Assembly: GCA_028866715.1 (NCBI GenBank)
Contig: JAGWHO010000004.1
Location: forward strand, 1-64,000
Reading direction: 5' to 3'
DNA length: 64,000 nt
Origin: Microcaldota archaeon
GTDB lineage: Archaea > Micrarchaeota > Micrarchaeia > Micrarchaeales > Micrarchaeaceae
Position 1 is the stretch's first letter. The number at the start of each line of letters is the position of its first letter. The notes below the pieces were generated by a model. It did not search any database. It was not told where the DNA came from and saw only the letters and a list, made by a program, of their open reading frames with translations. A program made the translations under genes and the position numbers. Positions 26,214 through 35,668 of this stretch are shown here, in pieces.

Positions 26214-26906
26214 TCACAGCTTGTTCAATCTGTTGAGCACTTCGCTGATGTCGAGCTTCGTGGAAAGGAGAGGTATGCGCTCGACCTGGGCTATCTTTAT
26301 CGCAAGCTTGTCCACGTTTGTTATGTTGTGGAGCACGATTATCTTCGGCTTTATGGGCGCGACCCTTATCACAACGAGCGGTGACCTTCCGCTGGATACC
26401 CTCTCAAATAGGAAGGCTCTCTCAGTTGTGGAGCCGAACAGTTTTGGATATTCCGCAGGGGACATTTCAAGGATTACACGCAGGCTGTCGAGCCTTGTGT
26501 AGCCGAACAGCTTTACTGAATCAAGGTAATTTGGATTTGCGACTATCTTGCCCTCTATTATCCTGCAGAAGTCTACGCCGCTTATCGGAGCGGCAAAATC
26601 GTGAATATCGTAGAACGGGACCTTGTCCTCACCCTTTGATGTGAACTTGGTGAGGCCGCTTATGACAGTCCCTCCTCTCGATGTGTCTATTGTGAACAGC
26701 GCATCAACGAATCTTCTTATGACGCCGACGCCCGGGCTCAATCTTCTGTTGCTCTCGTAGTCGCTTATCGTTGACGTTGATATCTTTATCTGCTTGGCCA
26801 AGTCTATCTGCGTTACGCCGAAGAGCTCCCTCCACTTCTTCATGGCGCTGCCTGGGCTGTCCGAGAGCGTTATCTCTCCAGCTATCTTCTCCCTTAGCTC
26901 GTCCAT
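26214..26906 (-). CDS. Archaeal HTH transcriptional regulator (COG1709-like)
   Basis: A 230-residue protein with an N-terminal Xre-type helix-turn-helix (about residues 22-60: FGVTQIDLAKQIKISTSTIS, the recognition helix ending in DYESNRR). A conserved archaeal domain follows, with PISGVDFCRIIEGKIVANP and the late IIVLHNITNVDKLAI. This is the layout of COG1709 predicted regulators. Its targets are unknown. A GTG in frame at 26915 is an alternative start. It lies convergent to the thioredoxin-like gene. Confidence 0.85.
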   Translation of the reverse strand: MDELREKIAGEITLSDSPGSAMKKWRELFGVTQIDLAKQIKISTSTISDYESNRRLSPGVGVIRRFVDALFTIDTSRGGTVISGLTKFTSKGEDKVPFYDIHDFAAPISGVDFCRIIEGKIVANPNYLDSVKLFGYTRLDSLRVILEMSPAEYPKLFGSTTERAFLFERVSSGRSPLVVIRVAPIKPKIIVLHNITNVDKLAIKIAQVERIPLLSTKLDISEVLNRLNKL

Positions 26907-26945
26907 GACACCCACGATACACTACTATGCGAACGTATCTTTTAA

Positions 26946-27656
26946 TTACCTTCTGGTCTTTTTCTTTGCTGGGTGGCCCTTGGCCCGATCAACGTTCTTG
27001 TATAGGGCGTCAACGTACTCCTGGCTGACGTTTGCCTTGCCGTCGCCCGGCTTCCCTCCTTGCGCCTCGGGCCTCTTCTTTATTGCACCGTATGCCACGA
27101 CAATGATGCCTGCGATGAACAGAAGTATGTTTATAACATTCACAATCTGGTAAGGACCTATCGCGCTCGCGCCCACCTGCACCCATTCAAGCTGCGCGGC
27201 TACAGTACCGTTGCTGGAGGGGCTCCCGTTTGTGTTGTCAACAACGACGTCTATGCTACGGTTCTCTGCAGATGAGAGCGCGCTGAGGTTCTTAGGATAG
27301 ACGAGCTCCGCAAGCGATGACGGATTGCCTATGAACGAGTTGTTCGGCAATATGAGCCTTGCATAGGATATGCCTGAGAAATTCTTGACGGTGTTCATGC
27401 CGGATACCCATCTAGAGAACGTCACATTGTTGAATATGTAGATATAAGCCGGCTTGCTGAGCGATGCCTGGACCACTAACACTGACCTGTTTGCCATTGT
27501 TATCGGCAACGATGCGTAGCTACCTTGGTGGACCGTGAGGTTCTCCGCCATTATGCCGTTCCTTATGCTGCTGCCCAGCAGCGATCCTGATATGAAAAAC
27601 GATGCAATCGCGATCGCTATTAGCGCCAGCCCTATGTAGATTATCTTCTTCCTCAT
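26946..27656 (-). CDS. Membrane protein with extracellular domain, unknown
   Basis: A 236-residue protein with an N-terminal transmembrane helix (about 6-28), an extracellular region of about 140 residues bearing several N-x-S/T sequons, a second transmembrane helix (about 171-191), and a Lys/Arg-rich cytosolic tail. I do not recognise the outer domain. It lies between the regulator and an acetyltransferase on the same strand, so these may share a transcript. Confidence 0.7.
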   Translation of the reverse strand: MRKKIIYIGLALIAIAIASFFISGSLLGSSIRNGIMAENLTVHQGSYASLPITMANRSVLVVQASLSKPAYIYIFNNVTFSRWVSGMNTVKNFSGISYARLILPNNSFIGNPSSLAELVYPKNLSALSSAENRSIDVVVDNTNGSPSSNGTVAAQLEWVQVGASAIGPYQIVNVINILLFIAGIIVVAYGAIKKRPEAQGGKPGDGKANVSQEYVDALYKNVDRAKGHPAKKKTRR

Positions 27657-27693
27657 CTTATCATGCCTATTTGCGTGTCAAGTTTTATAAAGT

Positions 27694-28269
27694 CTATATC
27701 TCGGTTATGCGCGGCTTGATGTCATCAGCGTATTCGCTCTTCAGGAGCGCGAACGCGTACTTGTCTACATATTTGTCGCCGTGCAGCTCCGCTTGTTTGT
27801 GCAGCCCCTCGATGCTGTAGCCCAATCCTGCAAGCAGCTCTGAAGAGCGCGTGTTGAACGTGTATGTATAGGCATACAGCCTGTTGAGCTCAAGCTCGAT
27901 GAACGCCAGGTACTCCAGGAGCCTCAGGGCCTGCTTCGTATAACCTTGCCCCCAATAGACCTTGCCGAGCCAGTAGCCTATCTCTGCTGTCTTGTTCCTT
28001 ATGTCTATGTTCATGAGGGTGCACGCGCCGATGAGCCCGTATTTGACATGGTGTATGCCGAAGTGCAGCCCGCGCATCTCCTTTCTTGCGGCTATAGTGG
28101 CCTTTACGAACTCTATGGCGTCTGATTTCTCGTACGGGCTCGGGAATGTGCCTGGCGCCGATACGCTCCTTGCCACCTCGGGGTCGTTCGCGTTCTCTAC
28201 TATAGCGCCGACATCATCCATGGCCAGCAGCTTTATGTAGACGTCGAAGCCCTTTTGCACCAGCTCCAT
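27694..28269 (-). CDS. RimJ/RimL-type GNAT acetyltransferase
   Basis: A 191-residue acetyltransferase of the RimJ/RimL group. Typical are IGACTLMNIDIRNKTAEIGYWL, VYWGQGYTKQALRLLEYLAF (acetyl-CoA loop) and the late YTFNTRSSELLAGLGYSIEG. Members acetylate protein N-termini or small molecules; the target is unknown. It is divergent from the KaiC-like ATPase with about 95 AT-rich bases between. Confidence 0.88.
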   Translation of the reverse strand: MELVQKGFDVYIKLLAMDDVGAIVENANDPEVARSVSAPGTFPSPYEKSDAIEFVKATIAARKEMRGLHFGIHHVKYGLIGACTLMNIDIRNKTAEIGYWLGKVYWGQGYTKQALRLLEYLAFIELELNRLYAYTYTFNTRSSELLAGLGYSIEGLHKQAELHGDKYVDKYAFALLKSEYADDIKPRITEI

Positions 28270-28363
28270 GCTCTCGGAGTATACTCTCTCGCACCTGCTT
28301 TAAATGGTTGCGTGGCTTTAATATGTTTAATAAGCTTTTCTGTGTTATACTTAGCGTGTTTTG

Positions 28364-29086
28364 ATGGGCGATGACAGGGTAAAGACGGGAATAACAGGGC
28401 TTGACGCCATGCTCGGCGGGGGCATACCCTCAACAGACCAGATAATAATAGCCGGAGGCCCTGGTGCGGGAAAGACGCTCATATCTTTTGAGATCCTTTA
28501 CCACAACGCCAAGGCAGGCATACCTACGGCGTTCATCGCCTTGGAGGAGCAGCCGAACACAGTGGTAAAGAACGCTAAGCAGGCCTTCCCCGAGTTCACC
28601 GACATAGACGACCTCATAAATAGCAAGCTGCTGTTCGTTGACGGAGAGGACCCGGCATCGAAGATAACACCCTCGTCAGACTCGCAGACATACTCTTTCG
28701 GTAACGTAGTCTCTGAGATAGAGGGCATAATAAAGGTCAACAACGCGAAGGTAGTCGTGATAGATTCGATATCGCTGCTTAAGCTCATGCTTCCAGACAA
28801 GCTGATATACAGGAAATCCATGATAGCTCTGGTATCAAACCTGAGAAGGCTTGGCGTAACTACAATACTCACGAGCGAGATAAGCTCTTATGAGCGCAGC
28901 AGGCTCAAGTTCAACGAGGAGTTCTTCATCTTCGACGGCCTTGTCACCATGTATCAGACTGGTGAGGAGGACAAGCGAGTGTTCGCTCTCGAGATAGTCA
29001 AGCTAAGAGGGAGCGCGCACAGCAAGGCGCTCTCGCCCTACGATATAACGTCCCAGGGCTTCAGGATATTTACGCTTGAGCAATGA
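28364..29086 (+). CDS. KaiC-like RecA-superfamily ATPase
   Basis: A 240-residue single-domain KaiC/RadA-like ATPase. GITGLDAMLGGGIPSTDQ is the KaiC entry motif, Walker A is GGPGAGKTL, Walker B VVVIDSISLLKL, and GEEDKRVFALEIVKLRGSAHS the late conserved strand. Archaeal single-domain KaiC proteins are linked to signalling and motility switches. ATG 28364 follows an in-frame TTG. Its end nearly meets the start of a Cys-rich surface protein gene, so the two are probably cotranscribed. Confidence 0.88.
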   Translation: MGDDRVKTGITGLDAMLGGGIPSTDQIIIAGGPGAGKTLISFEILYHNAKAGIPTAFIALEEQPNTVVKNAKQAFPEFTDIDDLINSKLLFVDGEDPASKITPSSDSQTYSFGNVVSEIEGIIKVNNAKVVVIDSISLLKLMLPDKLIYRKSMIALVSNLRRLGVTTILTSEISSYERSRLKFNEEFFIFDGLVTMYQTGEEDKRVFALEIVKLRGSAHSKALSPYDITSQGFRIFTLEQ

Positions 29087-29090
29087 TCCG

Positions 29091-30182
29091 ATGTTCGGGT
29101 TCAGGCACAGAGATAAAGAGGCAGAAGACGAGAGTAAGCGGCGCAAGCCTGTTCTCTCTGAACGCGAGCGCAAGATAGTGTATATAGGCGCAACCGTAAT
29201 TCTTGTCGCGGCTGCGCTTGTCTCTCTTCTTGCACAAAGCGCAGTCCGTTCAAACGGGGTAAATGGCTGCTCCGGCATAATCCTGCAGCAGCAGCGCGAC
29301 TCGTGCTACAATCAGTTTGCCATCGCTACGAAGAATATCACGGCCTGCGGCGCGATAGCAGGCGCTGCGCTTAGATCCTCGTGCTCCAGCACAGTTGCAG
29401 AGAGCCTCTCTACCCCCGGGCTCTGCGGCAAGGCAGGCCAGGCTGGTTATTCGTACTCAAACTGCGTCATCAACATCACGCTGTCGACAGGCCATGCTGC
29501 ATATTGCTCGCTGCTCAACGGCACGCTTGCCTCTACATGCGCCTACGATCTGGCTGTCCAGCAGAAGTTCGCGAACCTGACAACGTGCTACGGGATAGCT
29601 AACTCTACGCTTATGGACTCCTGCATGGGTACTTATTATTACAACAGCGCAATACTCCACGGATCCGCCTCATACTGCGGGCGGATACCAGGCAGCAGCA
29701 ACTCGAGCATACTAGGTTCGATACTCTCGCAGGGGTCGAATTACTCCAATCCCGAGCAGTATGTGATATACAGCTCGATAAATGTGTCGCCGCGCAACTA
29801 CTGCTACTACAGGATCGCGACAGCAACATTGAACAGGAGCGTCTGCTCGTCTACATCCGGGCTCCTCTCCACCCTGTGCAACGACACGTTCATAACCCTT
29901 AATTCGACTGCACAAAGTTACAATGTCACGACGGCATGCGGCTCCCTGCCTGGCTACCTGCAGGACATCTGCAACTACGGTGTCGCGAGCCAGCTCGCGC
30001 TCGCAAACAAGAACGTCTCCTACTGTGCATCGCTGCAGGGAACTACATACAGATACTCATGCATAACGACACTGGCTTCGAGCCTCAGGAATGCGACATA
30101 CTGCAGCTATATCCCGAACACCACCGTAAGCCAGGCGTGCGTGAATTCAGCGATCAATGCGACGAACTCCACACACGCATAA
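29091..30182 (+). CDS. Cys-rich repeat surface protein, membrane-anchored
   Basis: A 363-residue protein: a basic cytosolic start (about 1-28), one transmembrane helix (about 29-49), then about 310 extracellular residues with 20 cysteines at alternating short (about 10-12) and longer (about 12-18) spacings. Repeats read roughly C-x-x-x ... L-x-x-x-C ... A ... N-x-T-x-C. The even Cys count suggests about ten disulfides. There are many N-x-S/T sequons, so the domain is probably glycosylated. No family is recognised. TTG at 29076 is an alternative start. It follows the KaiC-like gene directly. Confidence 0.75.
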   Translation: MFGFRHRDKEAEDESKRRKPVLSERERKIVYIGATVILVAAALVSLLAQSAVRSNGVNGCSGIILQQQRDSCYNQFAIATKNITACGAIAGAALRSSCSSTVAESLSTPGLCGKAGQAGYSYSNCVINITLSTGHAAYCSLLNGTLASTCAYDLAVQQKFANLTTCYGIANSTLMDSCMGTYYYNSAILHGSASYCGRIPGSSNSSILGSILSQGSNYSNPEQYVIYSSINVSPRNYCYYRIATATLNRSVCSSTSGLLSTLCNDTFITLNSTAQSYNVTTACGSLPGYLQDICNYGVASQLALANKNVSYCASLQGTTYRYSCITTLASSLRNATYCSYIPNTTVSQACVNSAINATNSTHA

Positions 30183-30218
30183 ATATTTTGGCGTCGCAAA
30201 TACTCTGTTGCGGATTCT

Positions 30219-31604
30219 ATGGATGAGAAGATAAGCGGCATAGTCACAGCAGTGAAGATGCAGCCAAACCCTATCGATAACGTATACACCATACTTTCAG
30301 ACAGGGTATACAGGCTCAGATCAGGTATAGATCTGAAGCTCATGGAGCGCGTATCAGGCGTAGCTTCAGGCGGAGCCCTGACAGAGGTAGAGGTAAACGG
30401 CCAGGCTACAGAGAAAGAGTACAAAGAGACGGTCTCAAGGCACATAGACGGAGCGCTCAGCGGCAAGAGGCTTTTGCTTGAAGGCAAGCCGTACGCAGAC
30501 CTTGTCGCAAGAATGACGCCGAGGCTGCTCGATGCGGCAAGAACTCTTCTTGAGAGGCTCGTCACTGGCGCTCCGGTAATAGTGAGGTTCCACAATGACG
30601 GAGATGGGGCATCAGGGGCAATCGGCCTTTACAGGGCGGTCTGCAGCCTCCAAGATGACATATCTGAAGCGGAGTTTGACGTCTCTTGGAGGATGAACAG
30701 GAGCATAGCCTATACAACCGAGGCGTTCTACAGCGACGAGCTTAGGTTCAACGGATACAACAGCGTGGCAGGGCCTTTGGTGCTGATAACGGATTTCGGC
30801 ACTACCGAAGAGAGCCTCGAGGCGATAAAGCTCGCTAAAGGAAGGCTTGAGCTTGTATGGATGGACCACCACAAGCCTTATGACGGATTCCCGAGAGGCA
30901 TGATAGGCAACTACATCAACACATGGGACTTTGGAGGCGATTCCGCGCTGAGCGCAGGCGCAATGACCTGCATATTCTCGCGCCTGTTCTCCGATGCGGA
31001 TTCAAGCGACATGATCGAGGCATCGTTCGTATCGGATTACAGCCCCTATGCAGAAACCGGCAACAAAAGGGCGAACGACATCTCGCTCATGCTAGACTAT
31101 TTCACCTCAAGAGGAGGCAGCTATCCGCCGGTGACGCCAAAGCAGATCGACGCAATAATAACAGATGATGGAAAATCTGCTGAGATGGTGGCAAACGCGA
31201 GGCACTCGCTTGAGGAGGCAATGCGCGCAGGGCTGAGCAACATCAGAAGATATTCGAACAACAATGGCATCAACATACATGTGCTCGATTTCGGCCACGT
31301 AGCGAACCTCGGCCTTGAATATCCGCTGCCTGGAAGGTTCAGCTCCAAACTGCAGTCGCATCTAGAATCGCTCAACAACGGCAGGACCATGACGATAGTG
31401 CACTACGGCAGCTACATATCGATGAGGGTGAGCAGGGACATCCTCGGCAGCATAGACGTATTGCAGCTGATAGCGAGGCTGAAGGAATCAGATGCGACAA
31501 TCGGCGGAGGAGGGCACAGGGAGGCGGCAAGCATAAGGACCACAAAGGAAAAGATACCGGATCTGATGAAGCTGCTGCTGATAGAGCTCGGCGCGCAGAT
31601 CTGA
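30219..31604 (+). CDS. DHH-family phosphoesterase (archaeal RecJ-like)
   Basis: A 461-residue DHH/DHHA1 protein. The metal motifs are HNDGDG near residue 124 (the H-x-D-x-D-G motif), an Asp in LITDFGTTEE, MDHHKP near 216 (the DHH motif), an Asp in SFVSDYSP, and the DHHA1 glycine motif GGGGHREAA near 429. The first 100 residues are a family-specific N-terminal domain. Archaeal relatives are single-strand exonucleases (RecJ/GAN-like), some bound to the replisome. It lies tail to tail with the clamp-loader gene. The exact substrate is open. Confidence 0.85.
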   Translation: MDEKISGIVTAVKMQPNPIDNVYTILSDRVYRLRSGIDLKLMERVSGVASGGALTEVEVNGQATEKEYKETVSRHIDGALSGKRLLLEGKPYADLVARMTPRLLDAARTLLERLVTGAPVIVRFHNDGDGASGAIGLYRAVCSLQDDISEAEFDVSWRMNRSIAYTTEAFYSDELRFNGYNSVAGPLVLITDFGTTEESLEAIKLAKGRLELVWMDHHKPYDGFPRGMIGNYINTWDFGGDSALSAGAMTCIFSRLFSDADSSDMIEASFVSDYSPYAETGNKRANDISLMLDYFTSRGGSYPPVTPKQIDAIITDDGKSAEMVANARHSLEEAMRAGLSNIRRYSNNNGINIHVLDFGHVANLGLEYPLPGRFSSKLQSHLESLNNGRTMTIVHYGSYISMRVSRDILGSIDVLQLIARLKESDATIGGGGHREAASIRTTKEKIPDLMKLLLIELGAQI

Positions 31605-31605
31605 A

Positions 31606-32838
31606 TCAGCCGTACCTCTGCATTATATGATCGACTTCCTTTTTCTCCAGCTGGTAGCTTGACATGAATGAATCGTAGATGTGCTCGTGCTCTGCGCCTG
31701 CGGATATCTCGGCCTTCGCTATCAGGCTCAGCATTCTCATCTCGTCCTTTATTATCGAAGATACGCTTGCATGGAAGCTCCTCTGCAGTTTCGATGCGAT
31801 TTCCTTGTCGGTCTTCCTCATGGTCTTCGACGAGCTGAGCGACTTTATCGTGCTCGGGAACATGTATCTTACTGTTGTGTCCGGCGCCCTGCTTTTCGCG
31901 AGCGCGACGCCGCTTGACATCATGACGTTCATGTAGCGCCAGTACGTGTAGTACTGCGAGCGCATGGCCCGCGTCGAGAATATGGTAGCGTTTGACAGCA
32001 TAGCGAACGCGCGGTGCATGTCTGCGTTGTCCCTGTATCTCTTTGGTATGTTCTCATCAATCCACTTTATCAGCATGTCATTGTCAAGGTCTGTGTTCGC
32101 CGCCGCGCGCAACGGCATGCCCAGCGTGTGGCTGGCGAATATCTTGTCAAGGGTGTTGAACACGTCTATCTTCCTGTCCCTTAGGCCTATCACCTCTGTC
32201 GCATCGTCGTCGCAGCCTATTAACACGTAGAAATCGTTTATCGCGCTCCTTGCGTCGCCGTTTGACCTGTTCGCTATCAGGTCTATGTTCTCCTTGCTGA
32301 CGTTGAGGCCCAGCCTCTTGCCTATGCCCAAAAGTATATTTGACACTACAATCGGGGCAAGCTTTCTGAACTCTACGTTGTCGACCTTGCCCCTTAGGAA
32401 GGATATGTCAGAGCTCCACGGATCGTTCGCTATGAAAACGATCGGGTTCTTGGCCGATTCTATAAGCTTGTTGATTGCGCCGCTAGCTCCGGCGTCGAAC
32501 CTGGTCGCGAGCTCGTCTATCTCGTCAAGCAGTATGAGGTTCCTCTTGCCGGAAAGCGTCCTTGATGTTGACGCGGATATGAGCCTCTTCTCTATCGTCT
32601 CCTTGTCCCTGTAGTCGCTGGCGTTCAGCTCGACCACGTTCCATTTGTACTCATCTGCAAGGAGGTGCGCCGCTATGGTCTTTCCGATGCCTGAGGGCCC
32701 GTGTATCATTATGGGCCTCCTTTTTGTGCCTGAGTTGACCTCCTGAGCAAATGTCCTGAGGGTTCTCAGCGCCTCGGTATTCCCGAGTATCATTGCAAGC
32801 GAATCAATCCTGTAAATTTCGTCGAGATCAACGCGCAT
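31606..32838 (-). CDS. rfcL: Replication factor C large subunit
   Basis: The large subunit of the archaeal clamp loader that opens PCNA. The 410-residue AAA+ protein has Walker A GPSGIGKT (about 46-53), Walker B LILLDEIDELA, the NASDYRDKE loop typical of RFC large subunits, sensor 1 FIANDP and sensor 2 NGDARSAIND, then a helical collar. A PCNA-binding PIP motif at the very C-terminus is not obvious. A TATA-like tract (32868-32878) lies about 33 bases before the ATG. Confidence 0.93.
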   Translation of the reverse strand: MRVDLDEIYRIDSLAMILGNTEALRTLRTFAQEVNSGTKRRPIMIHGPSGIGKTIAAHLLADEYKWNVVELNASDYRDKETIEKRLISASTSRTLSGKRNLILLDEIDELATRFDAGASGAINKLIESAKNPIVFIANDPWSSDISFLRGKVDNVEFRKLAPIVVSNILLGIGKRLGLNVSKENIDLIANRSNGDARSAINDFYVLIGCDDDATEVIGLRDRKIDVFNTLDKIFASHTLGMPLRAAANTDLDNDMLIKWIDENIPKRYRDNADMHRAFAMLSNATIFSTRAMRSQYYTYWRYMNVMMSSGVALAKSRAPDTTVRYMFPSTIKSLSSSKTMRKTDKEIASKLQRSFHASVSSIIKDEMRMLSLIAKAEISAGAEHEHIYDSFMSSYQLEKKEVDHIMQRYG

Positions 32839-32977
32839 AGGAATCGCTCTATATTGGATGCCTCTTCAAATATTTAAGTCTATCATAGGGCTTTCGCGCC
32901 GCTTTCCATAAGCCTTTAATAACCTCAACAGCAATGGTATATGCGAAGACATAGGCGTCAGCCGGGCATAATAAACC

Positions 32978-32986
32978 TTTTATAAT
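32978..32986 (+). promoter_or_regulatory. TATA-like element before the uppS gene
   Basis: TTTTATAAT lies 53 bases before the ATG at 33035 in the longest gap of the window (32839-33034), so a transcript would start near 33008 with a short leader. Nothing else in the gap is recognisable; no RNA gene fold was found. Confidence 0.35.
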
Positions 32987-33034
32987 GCTATTGTAAATTA
33001 TCTCTGGCGCGGTTTTCAGCAATAATGTGGTCAA

Positions 33035-33760
33035 ATGGTTAACCCCAAGAGGTCAAGCACTCGCACTTTAAGTAACGTGCCTAAGCACGTGGCTCTGATT
33101 CCTGACGGAAACAGAAGATGGTCGAACAAGAACAGGCTGGCGCTTTTCAGCGGATACCAGATGGGCGTCAAGAAGTTCATAGACTTCAGCATATGGGCCA
33201 AGTCCTTCGGAGTAAAGACCCTTACGGTATGGGCGCTCTCTACCGAAAACGTAAAGGCAAGGAGCAACCTTGAGCTCAATGCGCTATACAAGCTGTACGT
33301 CCAGGCCGCTACAGACCCGAAGATACTCGCGGATTTGAAGGCGAACAACGCGCGCATAAGGGTCATAGGCAACATGTACCTTGTGCCCACTAAGGTCAAG
33401 GATGCGCTGCTGAGCCTCGAGAAGAAAACGAAGATGTACAAGGAATTTACGATAAATCTGCTGATAGGCTACGGAGGCAGGGACGACCTGCTTTATGCGG
33501 TGCGCGACATCCGCTCAGAAAGGGCAAAGAACCGCATAACCGAGAGCATGGTAGGAGAGCACATAAGGACGTCATCTGTGCCCAACGTAGACCTGCTCAT
33601 AAGAACTTCAGGGGAGCAGCGCCTGTCCGGGTTCCTGCCATGGCAGACGAGCTATTCAGAGCTTTATTTTGCAAAGAAGTACTGGCCGGATTTCAAGAAG
33701 AGCGACCTCAGAAAGGCGCTCGTCGAGTTCTCTGAGCGTCAGAGACGATACGGCAAGTGA
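33035..33760 (+). CDS. uppS: Cis-prenyltransferase (UppS-like polyprenyl diphosphate synthase)
   Basis: The enzyme extends isoprenyl diphosphates with IPP to give the long polyprenyl carrier of glycan synthesis. Conserved regions are HVALIPDGNRRW (catalytic Asp24), the loop VWALSTENVKARSNLEL, INLLIGYGGRDDLLYA, and RTSGEQRLSGFLPWQTSYSE with the Arg and Ser residues that bind IPP. Length, 241 residues, is typical. It starts a cluster with DUF2070 and a dolichol-kinase-like gene. Confidence 0.93.
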   Translation: MVNPKRSSTRTLSNVPKHVALIPDGNRRWSNKNRLALFSGYQMGVKKFIDFSIWAKSFGVKTLTVWALSTENVKARSNLELNALYKLYVQAATDPKILADLKANNARIRVIGNMYLVPTKVKDALLSLEKKTKMYKEFTINLLIGYGGRDDLLYAVRDIRSERAKNRITESMVGEHIRTSSVPNVDLLIRTSGEQRLSGFLPWQTSYSELYFAKKYWPDFKKSDLRKALVEFSERQRRYGK

Positions 33761-33772
33761 CCGAGTGTTGTC

Positions 33773-35614
33773 ATGGAGTCGGCAAGCTACGACAGTTTCC
33801 TTAAAGGAGTCAACCCGTTTCACAGGAAGATACCAAAGACGCGCTTCCTCCTTCTCGGGATGCTAATCGCGAGCGTAATTGTAGGGATGATAGCTGCGCT
33901 ACTGATAAACCATAGCACTGCTGCAGCGGACTCAGGCTACATAATCCTCAACGGGGCGATAGCGGGCATACTCGCGCTCATGCTGCCAACGCTGCTCACG
34001 ATAATATTTGTGAAGTCCATCAGAAGGTACATAGACACGAAGTATGTGGCGTTCGTATCGCTGATAGGTTTTGTTGCCTATTCGTTCTTCGTGCTCTTGG
34101 GCAGCGTGCTCTTCGTCTTCACAGGCAGCTACAATCTCGCAAACGTGGTAATACTTGTTGGCGATGCCAGCATATTCGGCTGGTGGTTCTTCGTCAACAA
34201 GATGATGCTAGGCCAGAGGAAGCGCGCTGTCCTGTTCGCTGTAGTGCAGCCGATACTCAACATAGTGCTGTTCATACCCGGAGGCAGGGACATAATCTCG
34301 TTCTCCGGGCCATTCAGCACCCTGCTGGTGAAGCTCTTTGCAGGAATGTTCATATTCATGCTAGTCGGCTACACGATAATGTACGTGCTCGACAGGCCTA
34401 TGAGGAAGAGGGGCTTTCACGGCATCGACGCCTTCTCTCAGATGCTGCAGAACTGGCTGTTCGACATCAACATATCTGCGCCGTTTGGCGGCAAGTTCGG
34501 CAAGCTGCAGAGTATCGAGACAGACACAGTGCTCTTCAGAACAGTGAACGGCAAGATGAAGGCGATCATGTTCATACCAGACATACATTACGGCCCGTCA
34601 GGCACTCTCGGAGGAAGCAGCTTCCCGTATCTGCTTGAGAGATACGTCTACGCGAAGTACGGAGTGCCTGGGTTCATAATGCACTGCGCAGTGAACATGG
34701 ACCACAACCCGATATCAAGCTCGCAGATAGGCAGGCTCAAAGAGGCGCTTGACAACGGAGTCGCAACCGCAAAGGGCGGCTCTGCCGCAGGCGTGTCTTT
34801 CTCAAAGAGCAGCTACAGAAATTCCACCATAACAAGGCTGGGCCTGGGCCCGGTATCGCTGTTCACGCTTACAAGGGCGCCCCGCATAACAGAGGACGTT
34901 GCCCCAGAAGCCGCTGCGGTTCTCAAGAAGGAGCTGGTCAGCACTTTCGGGCCGAGCGTGCTTGTAGACGCGCACAACTCCAGGTATGAGGATGCGCCGC
35001 AAGCGGAGCTCGACGGCGTTGCGATAAACTCTGTGTACGTGGACAACTACCTTGGCGCGATAAGGAGACTGCGCGGCACCTCTGCAGGCGCAAGGGTTCT
35101 CAAAATGGGCATAGCAAGCGAGGACATATACTACAGGCTCAAGCACCCGCTTGACATAGCGAAGGGCAACCTCAACGTAGCGGTCTTTGATACCGGAAAG
35201 CAAAGATATGCGATAATACAGTTCAACTCCAACAACATGAGCCCCCAGTTCAGGAGGCAGGTTATAGCGCATGTCGCAAAGGCGTACAGGCTTGACGCGG
35301 AACTTTACACCTCTGATACCCATGCGGTCAACTCCATAGGTTTTGACGCCGAGAACGTGCTTGGCACATACACCAGGGCAAAGGAGATGTTGCCGTTCGT
35401 GGACAAGGCCATAGCCAAGGCGCTGTCGAACATGGAGCAGGTCAGGGCATACCACGCAAGCGAAGAGATGAAGAACTTCAAGGTGTGGGGGCCAAATGCG
35501 ATGGAGAAGATCCTCGCGCTCTCTACAGGCATATACAAGATAGCGAGGACTGTAGTCCCGTTCATAATAACAGTAGGCTTCCTGGCGGCGACGTGGGCGG
35601 TACTCGTTGTCTGA
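33773..35614 (+). CDS. DUF2070 family membrane protein
   Basis: A 613-residue archaeal DUF2070 protein: about seven transmembrane helices in the first 210 residues, a large soluble domain with family motifs (FIPDIHYGPSGTLGGSSFP, VNMDHNP, LVDAHNS, YAIIQFNSNNMSP), and a final transmembrane helix. Function is unknown. The His/Asp pattern in the soluble part resembles a metal or phosphate-binding site. It begins 12 bases after uppS and is probably cotranscribed, which hints at a role with polyprenyl lipids. Confidence 0.88.
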   Translation: MESASYDSFLKGVNPFHRKIPKTRFLLLGMLIASVIVGMIAALLINHSTAAADSGYIILNGAIAGILALMLPTLLTIIFVKSIRRYIDTKYVAFVSLIGFVAYSFFVLLGSVLFVFTGSYNLANVVILVGDASIFGWWFFVNKMMLGQRKRAVLFAVVQPILNIVLFIPGGRDIISFSGPFSTLLVKLFAGMFIFMLVGYTIMYVLDRPMRKRGFHGIDAFSQMLQNWLFDINISAPFGGKFGKLQSIETDTVLFRTVNGKMKAIMFIPDIHYGPSGTLGGSSFPYLLERYVYAKYGVPGFIMHCAVNMDHNPISSSQIGRLKEALDNGVATAKGGSAAGVSFSKSSYRNSTITRLGLGPVSLFTLTRAPRITEDVAPEAAAVLKKELVSTFGPSVLVDAHNSRYEDAPQAELDGVAINSVYVDNYLGAIRRLRGTSAGARVLKMGIASEDIYYRLKHPLDIAKGNLNVAVFDTGKQRYAIIQFNSNNMSPQFRRQVIAHVAKAYRLDAELYTSDTHAVNSIGFDAENVLGTYTRAKEMLPFVDKAIAKALSNMEQVRAYHASEEMKNFKVWGPNAMEKILALSTGIYKIARTVVPFIITVGFLAATWAVLVV

Positions 35615-35630
35615 AAGGCCCTGCGTAATG

Positions 35631-35640
35631 TTATAAATAA
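35631..35640 (+). promoter_or_regulatory. TATA box of the dolichol-kinase-like gene
   Basis: TTATAAATAA is centred 33 bases before ATG 35669 and 21 bases before the GTG alternative, in a 54-base gap after the DUF2070 gene. Confidence 0.4.
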
Positions 35641-35668
35641 ATGACGCGATAAGGTTGTGCTGATAACG

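Noticed and set aside
32849-33034. 61-codon open frame in the gap between rfcL and uppS
   Set aside because: It covers promoter-like AT tracts, shows no homology-like pattern and leaves no room for the rfcL promoter.
34802-35455. Long open frame of 217 codons on the minus strand
   Set aside because: It lies inside the DUF2070 gene on the other strand, is rich in Arg, Val, Tyr and His as shadow frames are, and has no motif.
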